Below are positions 57,676 through 64,000 of a stretch of DNA of 64,000 bases, in pieces; position 1 is the stretch's first letter; every line of letters begins with the position of its first letter. The stretch comes from Entomohabitans teleogrylli (GTDB taxonomy: Bacteria > Pseudomonadota > Gammaproteobacteria > Enterobacterales > Enterobacteriaceae): contig NZ_KQ947377.1 of NCBI RefSeq assembly GCF_001484765.1, forward strand, positions 248,001 through 312,000, read 5' to 3'. The notes under the pieces were generated by a model. It was not told where the DNA came from, did no database searches, and was given only the letters and a program-made list of their open reading frames with translations. Position numbers and translations under genes: made by a program.

Positions 57676-58578
57676 ATGGCTTATCAATCTCAGGATATTA
57701 TCCGTCGTTCCGCCACCAACGGCTTCACCCCCGCGCCCCGGGCGCGGGATCATCAGGAAGAAGTGGCAAAGCTTATCGACGTCACCACCTGTATTGGCTG
57801 TAAAGCCTGTCAGGTGGCCTGTTCCGAATGGAACGACTTGCGCGATGAAGTGGGCAGTAACGTCGGGGTGTACGACAACCCGGCGGATCTGACCGCCAAA
57901 TCGTGGACGGTGATGCGCTTTTCGGAAGTGGAGCAGAACGACAAGCTGGAGTGGCTGATCCGCAAAGACGGCTGTATGCACTGCGCCGACCCGGGCTGCC
58001 TGAAGGCCTGCCCGGCGGAAGGGGCGATCATTCAGTACGCCAACGGCATCGTCGATTTCCAGTCTGAACAGTGTATCGGCTGCGGTTACTGCATCGCCGG
58101 CTGTCCGTTCAACGTGCCGCGCCTCAACCCTGAGGACAACCGGGTCTACAAATGCACTCTGTGCGTGGACCGCGTCACCGTGGGCCAGGAGCCGGCTTGT
58201 GTGAAAACCTGCCCGACCGGGGCGATTCACTTCGGCAGTAAAGAGTCGATGAAAACCCTCGCCGGCGAGCGCGTGGCGGAGCTGAAAACCCGCGGTTACG
58301 ACAACGCCGGGCTGTACGATCCGCAGGGCGTCGGCGGTACTCACGTAATGTACGTGCTGCACCATGCCGACAAACCGAATCTGTACCACGGCCTGCCGGA
58401 AAACCCGGCCATCAGCGAAACGGTGAAATTCTGGAAAGGTATCTGGAAACCGCTCGCCGCCGTCGGGTTCGCGGCCACCTTCGCCGCCAGTATCTTCCAC
58501 TACGTCGGCGTTGGCCCGAACCGCGCCGAAGAAGAGGAAGACAATCTCCATGAAGAGAAAGACGAGGTGCGCAAATGA
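57676..58578 (+). CDS. fdoH: Formate dehydrogenase-O iron-sulfur beta subunit
   Basis: Carries electrons from FdoG to the cytochrome b subunit; 300 aa, E. coli length. Four 4Fe-4S cysteine groups: [46 protein letters not shown] and [21 protein letters not shown] (read in parts). A single C-terminal membrane helix ([19 protein letters not shown], about residues 256-275) anchors it. GGAGAG precedes the ATG. Overlaps fdoI by 4 nt. Confidence 0.97.
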   Translation: MAYQSQDIIRRSATNGFTPAPRARDHQEEVAKLIDVTTCIGCKACQVACSEWNDLRDEVGSNVGVYDNPADLTAKSWTVMRFSEVEQNDKLEWLIRKDGCMHCADPGCLKACPAEGAIIQYANGIVDFQSEQCIGCGYCIAGCPFNVPRLNPEDNRVYKCTLCVDRVTVGQEPACVKTCPTGAIHFGSKESMKTLAGERVAELKTRGYDNAGLYDPQGVGGTHVMYVLHHADKPNLYHGLPENPAISETVKFWKGIWKPLAAVGFAATFAASIFHYVGVGPNRAEEEEDNLHEEKDEVRK

Positions 58579-59210
58579 AACGTCGTGACACCATCGTGCG
58601 CTACACGGCGCCGGAACGCATCAACCACTGGATAACCGCTTTCTGCTTTGTGCTGGCGGCGGTGAGCGGGTTGGGATTCCTGTTCCCCTCCTTTAACTGG
58701 TTGCTGCACATTTTCGGTACGCCGCAGCTGGCGCGCATTCTGCACCCGTTTGTCGGGACGATAATGTTCGCTGCTTTCATCATCATGTTTTTCCGCTACT
58801 GGCACCATAACCTCATCAACCGTGAGGATATCTTCTGGGCGAAGAACATTCGCAAGATTGTGGTCAATGAAGAGGTGGGGGATACCGGGCGCTATAACTT
58901 CGGCCAGAAGTGTGTGTTCTGGTTGTCGATTATCCTGCTGGTATTGCTGTTGGTGAGCGGCGTGATTATCTGGCGTCCGTATTTCGCGCCGTCGTTCTCG
59001 ATTCCGGTGATCCGCGTCGCGTTAATGCTGCACTCCTTTGCCGCTGTCGGCCTGATTGTGGTTATCATGGTGCATATTTACGCCGCCCTGTGGGTAAAAG
59101 GCACTATCACCGCGATGGTCGAAGGCTGGGTGACCAAAGCCTGGGCGAAGAAACACCATCCGCGCTGGTACCGGGAACTGCGTGAAAAACAGGGTAAATC
59201 AACGGAATAA
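58575..59210 (+). CDS. fdoI: Formate dehydrogenase-O cytochrome b556 gamma subunit
   Basis: Four-helix membrane cytochrome b (211 aa, E. coli length) that passes electrons to quinone. Haem histidines lie in the first helix region ([11 protein letters not shown]), HPFVG, and in [24 protein letters not shown]. Last gene of fdoGHI; a strong terminator follows. In E. coli fdhE is the next gene, whereas here three other genes intervene. Confidence 0.96.
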   Translation: MKRRDTIVRYTAPERINHWITAFCFVLAAVSGLGFLFPSFNWLLHIFGTPQLARILHPFVGTIMFAAFIIMFFRYWHHNLINREDIFWAKNIRKIVVNEEVGDTGRYNFGQKCVFWLSIILLVLLLVSGVIIWRPYFAPSFSIPVIRVALMLHSFAAVGLIVVIMVHIYAALWVKGTITAMVEGWVTKAWAKKHHPRWYRELREKQGKSTE

Positions 59211-59236
59211 CCGTTCCTGTCACGCCAGACCGCCAG

Positions 59237-59269
59237 GCACCAGGGGCGTTATGCTCCTGGTGCTTTTTT
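59237..59269 (+). terminator. Terminator of fdoGHI
   Basis: 8-bp stem GCACCAGG / CCTGGTGC (59237-59244 and 59256-59263) followed by a T6 run, 27 nt after the fdoI stop. Confidence 0.92.
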
Positions 59270-59278
59270 ATGCGCTTC

Positions 59279-59300
59279 ATTTTTGACAAATTTTTGACAA
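59279..59300. promoter_or_regulatory. Perfect 11-bp tandem repeat upstream of the VWA operon
   Basis: ATTTTTGACAA occurs twice head to tail with no spacer (59279-59289, 59290-59300). OmpR/PhoB-type regulators bind paired direct repeats at about 11-bp spacing (the pho box is 11 bp per repeat), and an OmpR-type regulator is encoded two genes downstream. Each copy also contains TTGACA, a perfect -35 hexamer, so it may combine a promoter and an activator site. Confidence 0.6.
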
Positions 59301-59377
59301 CTTTATACAGATAACAGACCAGGCGCCGCCGCGACACGGCGAAAATGGAAGCCGTTCGTTAGACATGGAGAAGCGCT

Positions 59378-60712
59378 ATGAATCTTAAAAAAATGTGCAG
59401 TCTGTTGGCCGTCGGCCTGATATCTGTCACCTCTGGCCTGCAGGCCGCTCCCGCAGCCCCGCAAATTACCGTGAAGTCCGAAGTGGCTTCGCCGCTAATT
59501 CTGGAAAACAGCCAGGAAAAGAACTACCTGAAAATCTCCCTGACCGGCTACCCGCTGGACGTCAAAAAACGCAGCCCGATTAACCTGGCGCTGGTGATTG
59601 ACCGCTCCACCTCAATGCGCGGCGATCGCATCGAGAAAGCCACCGAAGCCGCCGTAATGGCGGTCAACACCCTCGACAGCCAGGACACCCTGTCGGTGGT
59701 GGCTTATGACTCGGTCGTTGAAGTCATTGTCCCGGCCACCCGGGTAACCAACAAAGCCCGGTTAACAGAGCAAATCCGCCAGGCGCTGGCGCCGCGCGGC
59801 ATGACAGCGCTGTTCGCCGGGGTCAGCAAAGGGCTGGACCAGGTGAGTAAAAACCTGGAGAAAGAGCAGGTTAACCGCATTATTCTGCTTTCCGACGGCC
59901 AGGCCAACGTCGGCCCGACCTCCAACAGCGAACTGGCGGAGCTGGCGAGAATCGCCGCCCGGAAAGGGGTCGCGATCACCACTATCGGCCTCGGCCAGGG
60001 CTACAACGAAGACCTGATGACCACCATCGCCCAGTACAGCGACGGCAACCACACCTTTGTGGCGAACTCCTCCGATCTGGAAAAAGCCTTTGTACGCGAA
60101 TTTGACGATGTGATGTCAGTGGTCGCCCAGGACGTGATCGTGGAAATAAAAATGGCCGACCAGGTTAAGCCGGTGCGCCTGCTGGGCCGGGAAGGCGAGA
60201 TTCGCGGCGACGCCGTGACGGTGAAACTCAACCAATTGTACGCCAACCAGGAGAAATATGTTCTGCTGGAGGTCGTGCCGGCGAAAGGACAGGACAGCCA
60301 GAGCAAACCGCTGGCCGATATTCAGGTCAGCTACAACAACCTCGCCACCCAGAAAAAAGAGACCCGCCAGGAACAAGTCGCGGTGCGCTACACCCGCTCC
60401 GCGGAACAGGCTAAAGAAGCGATGGTTGAAGAAGTGGTCGCCGAGTCGGCGATTCAGAAAGCGGCCATTGAGAGCGAACGCGCCATCCGCCTGATGGATG
60501 AAGGCAAAATGGAAGAGGCGAAAAGCGTGCTCGGCCAGAGCGCCGTCGCGCTGGAATCCATTCCGCTCAGCGCGCCGGCTGCCATCGAAAGAGTGCAGAA
60601 AAGCGCCGAGATGAACCGCATACAGGCGGAGAAGATGCAGACCGAAAACAAAGACGTGATGCGTAAGTCGCTCAAAGAGCAGAACTACAACATCAAAACC
60701 CAGAAGCAGTAG
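59378..60712 (+). CDS. Periplasmic von Willebrand factor A-domain protein
   Basis: Secreted 444-residue protein. Signal peptide MCSLLAVGLISVTSGLQA (cleavage near residue 24). A VWA domain (about residues 67-240) has a complete MIDAS metal site: D75-x-S77-x-S79 in DRSTSM, T143 in GMTALF, and D173 in LSDGQANVG. Then comes a beta-rich stretch, a charged helical C-terminus (about residues 345-444) with coiled-coil character, and a Lys/Gln-rich end. It has no lipobox. E. coli YfbK is a longer VWA protein of partly similar layout. GGAGAAG precedes the ATG. It heads a three-gene operon with a kinase and a regulator, suggesting an accessory sensor. Function unknown. Confidence 0.85.
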   Translation: MNLKKMCSLLAVGLISVTSGLQAAPAAPQITVKSEVASPLILENSQEKNYLKISLTGYPLDVKKRSPINLALVIDRSTSMRGDRIEKATEAAVMAVNTLDSQDTLSVVAYDSVVEVIVPATRVTNKARLTEQIRQALAPRGMTALFAGVSKGLDQVSKNLEKEQVNRIILLSDGQANVGPTSNSELAELARIAARKGVAITTIGLGQGYNEDLMTTIAQYSDGNHTFVANSSDLEKAFVREFDDVMSVVAQDVIVEIKMADQVKPVRLLGREGEIRGDAVTVKLNQLYANQEKYVLLEVVPAKGQDSQSKPLADIQVSYNNLATQKKETRQEQVAVRYTRSAEQAKEAMVEEVVAESAIQKAAIESERAIRLMDEGKMEEAKSVLGQSAVALESIPLSAPAAIERVQKSAEMNRIQAEKMQTENKDVMRKSLKEQNYNIKTQKQ

Positions 60713-60732
60713 CGATACACAGGAGACCCCGG

Positions 60733-62259
60733 ATGCCCAAACGTAAGATCTTTTACGCTGTCATTATCGCCGCATTTCTGGCGGTGCTGGCTTACCTGGG
60801 CTTCCGGACCCTGGAACATGAAGTCCTGCTGCGCGACTACCAGGCGCGCAGTCTGGCCAGCGCCCAGGCTTCGCGGGTCAATACCTTCATCACCGGCATC
60901 CTGCAGCAAAAAGCCACCCGGCTGGACGCCATCAGCGATTTTCTGACCAGTGAAGCGCCGGAAGCCGTTAAAGAGCTGGAGGAGAAAGACAGTGATATTG
61001 AGGCGGCCTTTATCCTGCGCAAAAACCGCCTGCTCTACCCCGACGAAAGCCAGCCGCTGACCCTCAAAGAACAAGAGTGGGCGAGAACTCTGATGCCGCT
61101 GGTTCACGATCCCAGCCTGCTGCTGAGCCACAATATGCATTCCGAGCAGGCGATGCCCCAGTCCGGCTGGTTTATTACCAACGAAACCAGCAACCCGCTG
61201 CTGATCTACTGGCGTCAGAACGGCGCCAGTATCATCGGCTTTCGCCTCTCTTACGTCCATCTGATGATGGATGTCGCCAACGGCGTCGAAGCGGGTCCGG
61301 AGGCGCTGGCAGTGACAGAAAACGGTCGCCCGTTGTATCAGAGCGCCGCCGCGGCGCAGGGCGGGCAAGCGCTGATTTACTCGCAAACTCTTTCCTGGCC
61401 CCTGACCGCCTGGCAGATCCAGGTTTACGGCCATGCCGCCGCGCCATGGAAGATTTACCTGGTCGGCAGCGCCATGATCCTGCTGCTGCTGGCCGCCGCG
61501 GGGCTGCTGATTTTCAGCCTGTACCGGCAATACACCCGCTCCACGCGCCTGGCGCGTCAACAGGTTGATTTTGTCAGCCAGGTTTCTCACGAACTGAAAA
61601 CCCCGCTGACCAACATCACCATGTACGCCGAGCTGGTTCGCGAAGGGCTGGACGACGAGCAACAGCAGGAGCAGCGCTATATGGATATCATCACCCTTGA
61701 AGGGCAGCGCCTGTCGCGGCTGATTCAGAATATCCTGACCTTTACCCGCATGCCCACCCTGCGCCTTCAGCAGGTGGATATCGGCGCGCTGGTGAGCGAG
61801 ATAGCGCATATCTTTACCCCGTCATGCCAGGCGAAAGGCATCGTCATCCATCTGCACTGCGAGGCGGCGCTGTGTGTAGTCAGCGACCGGGACAGCATTA
61901 CCCAGATTGTCAGTAACTTTTTGAGCAATGCCGAAAAATATGCCGCCCGGGGGCAGCGTATCGACATTCGCGCCGCGGCGACGCCGCAGGGGGTGGAGAT
62001 TCAGGTACGGGATTACGGCCCGGGGATCGGCGAGAAAGAGCGCAAAATGATTTTCCGCCCGTTCTACCGGGTGCAGTCAGCCATTAACGAGGGCGTTTCC
62101 GGCACCGGCATCGGTTTGACTATCGCCTGGCAACTGGCGCAGCGCCTGCAGGGCGACATTACCGTCGAAGCGGCAAACCCGGGCTGCCGCTTTACGCTGC
62201 GCCTGCCTGCCGTACGGACCTCTTGCGAGGGAGAAGATAATGAAAATACTGGTCGCTGA
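60733..62259 (+). CDS. Membrane sensor histidine kinase
   Basis: A 508-residue kinase. First membrane helix (FYAVIIAAFLAVLAYLGF, about residues 7-24), a periplasmic sensor of about 210 residues of no family I recognise, a second helix (YLVGSAMILLLLAAAGLLIF, about residues 242-261), then HisKA with the phospho-His H286 (QVSHELKTPLTNI) and an HATPase domain with N-box SNFLSNAEKYA, DYGPGIGEKE and GTGIGLTIAW. AGGAG precedes the ATG, 20 nt after the VWA stop. It overlaps the regulator gene by 20 nt. The sensed signal is unknown; the periplasmic VWA protein is the obvious candidate partner. Confidence 0.9.
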   Translation: MPKRKIFYAVIIAAFLAVLAYLGFRTLEHEVLLRDYQARSLASAQASRVNTFITGILQQKATRLDAISDFLTSEAPEAVKELEEKDSDIEAAFILRKNRLLYPDESQPLTLKEQEWARTLMPLVHDPSLLLSHNMHSEQAMPQSGWFITNETSNPLLIYWRQNGASIIGFRLSYVHLMMDVANGVEAGPEALAVTENGRPLYQSAAAAQGGQALIYSQTLSWPLTAWQIQVYGHAAAPWKIYLVGSAMILLLLAAAGLLIFSLYRQYTRSTRLARQQVDFVSQVSHELKTPLTNITMYAELVREGLDDEQQQEQRYMDIITLEGQRLSRLIQNILTFTRMPTLRLQQVDIGALVSEIAHIFTPSCQAKGIVIHLHCEAALCVVSDRDSITQIVSNFLSNAEKYAARGQRIDIRAAATPQGVEIQVRDYGPGIGEKERKMIFRPFYRVQSAINEGVSGTGIGLTIAWQLAQRLQGDITVEAANPGCRFTLRLPAVRTSCEGEDNENTGR

Positions 62260-62962
62260 AGACGACACCCATATCCGCCAGGGCCTGGTGGATGCGCTGG
62301 AGCGCGAGGGCTACACGTTGATCGCCGCTGAAAACGGCGCTGTGGCGCTGGCGCGTTACCAGAAAGAGAAACCGGACTTCATTCTGCTGGATATTATGAT
62401 GCCGGAGCTGGACGGTTATTCGGTGTGCCGGGAAATTCGCCGCCACGACGAGCAGATCCCAATCGTCTTTCTGTCCGCAAAGGATGCTGAGATTGACCGC
62501 GTGGTGGGGCTGGAGCTGGGGGCCGATGACTATATCAGCAAGCCGTTTGGTATTCACGAGCTGCGGGCGCGCATCAAGACTATCGCCCGACGCTGCCTGC
62601 GGCGCAGCGCGGAACAGCCGGACAGCCATTTTCCGTTTGGCGACCTTATCGTTTACCCCAATGAGCTGTGCGCGCTGCGCGGAGAACAGCGGCTGGAACT
62701 GTCGCTGCGCGAAGTGCGTATTCTGAACTGCCTGTACCAGCACAGAAATAAAGTGGTCACCCGCGATATGCTGTTCGACGCAGCCTGGGGATACGACTAC
62801 GCCCCCAATAGCCGCACCCTGGATCAGCACATTTCCCGGCTGCGCAAAGTCATAGAACACCATGTCAGCGACCCGCAGCTTATCCGTACCGTACACGGTA
62901 TGGGCTATCGCTACCAGGTACTCGCCCATCCAGGGGCGGAGGAGAGCCGGGGCGACAATTAA
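62240..62962 (+). CDS. OmpR-family response regulator
   Basis: A 240-residue regulator. The receiver has the acidic pair EDD near the N-terminus, phospho-Asp D51 (LLDIMMPELDGY), and the conserved Lys in SKPFG. The C-terminal winged helix ends SRTLDQHISRLRKVIEHH and VHGMGYRYQV, typical of OmpR/PhoB. GGGAGAAG precedes the ATG inside the kinase gene. It is the presumed binder of the 11-bp tandem repeat upstream of the operon. Targets are unknown; they may include this operon or fdhE, which follows. Confidence 0.9.
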   Translation: MKILVAEDDTHIRQGLVDALEREGYTLIAAENGAVALARYQKEKPDFILLDIMMPELDGYSVCREIRRHDEQIPIVFLSAKDAEIDRVVGLELGADDYISKPFGIHELRARIKTIARRCLRRSAEQPDSHFPFGDLIVYPNELCALRGEQRLELSLREVRILNCLYQHRNKVVTRDMLFDAAWGYDYAPNSRTLDQHISRLRKVIEHHVSDPQLIRTVHGMGYRYQVLAHPGAEESRGDN

Positions 62963-63114
62963 TACCCATGAATAGTTAGCGGGTAATTTCGTTTAGCTCT
63001 TATACAACAATTGCCGCTATCATAGAGTAATATCCCGAGCTTTAAGTACATCGGCAATATGGGCAAGCACCAGGCGAACGCACGAATTCGCCGTAACAGG
63101 AACAATAAACTGCA

Positions 63115-64000
63115 ATGAGTATTCGTATTATTCCGCAGGACCAGATGGAGAATAACGACAAGCGGGCAGCCGAAGTCATTCCACCGCTATTATTCCCCAG
63201 ACTGAAACACCTTTATAACCGCCGGGCAGAGCGCCTGCGCGAGCTGGCGGAAAGCAATCCGCTGGGCGATTACCTGCGCTTTGCGGCGCTGATCGCCCAC
63301 GCCCAGGAAGTCGTGCTTTACGACCATCCGCTGGAGATGGACCTGACGGCGCGTATCAAAGAAGCTGCCGAACAGGGCAAGCCGCCGCTGGATATTCACC
63401 TGCTGCCGCGCGATGCCCACTGGCAGCGCCTGCTGCATTCATTGATCGCCGAGCTGAAGCCGGAAATGAGCGGCACGGCGCTGGCGGTGATTGAAAACCT
63501 GGAGAAAGCCTCTTCGCTGGAACTGGAAGAGATGGCTTCCGCTTTGTTTAACAGCGACTTCAGCGCCGTGAGCAGCGACAAAGCGCCGTTTATCTGGGCC
63601 GCGCTGTCCCTCTACTGGGCGCAGATGGCCAACCTGATCCCCGGCAAGGCCCGCGCCGAATACGGCGAGCAGCGCCAGTTCTGCCCGGTGTGCGGCAGTA
63701 TGCCGGTCTCCAGTATGGTGCATATCGGCACCACTAACGGCCTGCGCTACCTGCACTGCAACCTGTGCGAAACCGAGTGGCACGTGGTGCGTGTAAAATG
63801 CAGCAACTGCGAACAGACCCGCGATCTCAACTACTGGTCGCTGGACAGCGAGCAGTCCGCCGTGAAAGCGGAAAGCTGCGGCGACTGCGGCACCTACCTG
63901 AAGATTCTCTATCAGGAGAAAGACCCGAAGGTAGAAGCGGTGGCCGACGATCTCGCCTCGCTGGTGCTGGACGCCCGTATGGAGCAGGAAGGCTTCGCGC
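63115..64000 (+). CDS. fdhE: Formate dehydrogenase assembly protein FdhE (truncated by window end)
   Basis: Needed for maturation of respiratory formate dehydrogenases. 295 codons are present of about 309 expected; the frame is open at base 64000, so the truncation is the window edge. It starts [17 protein letters not shown] and has the iron-binding CxxC motifs in [38 protein letters not shown] and [13 protein letters not shown]. coli has fdhE directly after fdoI; here it is 3.9 kb away and must use its own or the regulator operon's promoter. Confidence 0.95.
   Translation, partial: MSIRIIPQDQMENNDKRAAEVIPPLLFPRLKHLYNRRAERLRELAESNPLGDYLRFAALIAHAQEVVLYDHPLEMDLTARIKEAAEQGKPPLDIHLLPRDAHWQRLLHSLIAELKPEMSGTALAVIENLEKASSLELEEMASALFNSDFSAVSSDKAPFIWAALSLYWAQMANLIPGKARAEYGEQRQFCPVCGSMPVSSMVHIGTTNGLRYLHCNLCETEWHVVRVKCSNCEQTRDLNYWSLDSEQSAVKAESCGDCGTYLKILYQEKDPKVEAVADDLASLVLDARMEQEGFA

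Noticed and set aside
56791-58551. Long (586-codon) open frame antisense to fdoG-fdoH
   Set aside because: Lies entirely opposite well-conserved genes, has no family motifs, and reflects GC-rich third-position bias.

Overview
The window is a chromosomal segment of an enterobacterium (Enterobacteriaceae). The backbone genes malS, avtA, hydN-hypF, hypBDE, aldB, selAB, yibF, yhiI-rbbA-yhhJ, mtlADR, yibL, yiiM, sodA, the rha cluster and fdhD-fdoGHI-fdhE are all close to their E. coli counterparts in length and motifs. The coding DNA looks fairly GC-rich and gene order departs from E. coli in several places. That suits an Enterobacter/Klebsiella/Kosakonia-type genome, but the species cannot be named from sequence alone.

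Layout. 0-8.7 kb: end of malS, avtA, then hydrogenase maturation genes. hydN-hypF (minus) diverge from hypB, hypD and hypE (plus). hypA and hypC survive only as remnants, so the set is selectively decayed. 8.7-17.6 kb: an accessory catabolic operon on the minus strand that reads as a complete hydroquinone pathway. It encodes a two-subunit hydroquinone 1,2-dioxygenase, 4-hydroxymuconic semialdehyde dehydrogenase, 3-oxoadipate CoA-transferase A and B, maleylacetate reductase, 3-oxoadipyl-CoA thiolase, a YciI-like protein and a Rieske ferredoxin. A divergent IclR regulator faces it across a three-half-site operator. 17.6-18.2 kb: an AT-rich pocket with an orphan double-glycine-leader, microcin-like peptide gene. 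18.2-33.8 kb: aldB, selB-selA (selenocysteine machinery), yibF, the HlyD/RbbA/YhhJ ABC system, and the mannitol operon with yibL.

33.8-45.5 kb: a nucleoside 2-deoxyribosyltransferase-like gene divergent from a DeoR regulator at a likely synteny joint, then yiiM, sodA and the rhamnose cluster rhaT, rhaR-rhaS, rhaBAD extended by a lactaldehyde reductase and rhaM. 45.5-53.2 kb: a lower-GC chaperone-usher fimbrial operon (two pilins, usher, chaperone, two-domain adhesin, two pilins) behind a long AT-rich leader. 53.2-64 kb: a small DUF1471 protein, fdhD and the selenocysteine-containing formate dehydrogenase-O operon fdoGHI. Between fdoI and fdhE sits a three-gene insert: a periplasmic von Willebrand A protein, a histidine kinase and an OmpR-type regulator, preceded by a perfect 11-bp tandem repeat.

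How the parts connect. SelA/SelB are needed to read the in-frame UGA of fdoG, and FdhD/FdhE mature the same enzyme, so the selenium and formate genes form one functional set. The hydroquinone operon feeds succinyl-CoA and acetyl-CoA to the TCA cycle. The best candidates for something undescribed are the enterobacterial hydroquinone operon with its two uncharacterised distal genes, the VWA-kinase-regulator insert, the orphan microcin-like peptide, and the selective loss of hypA and hypC.
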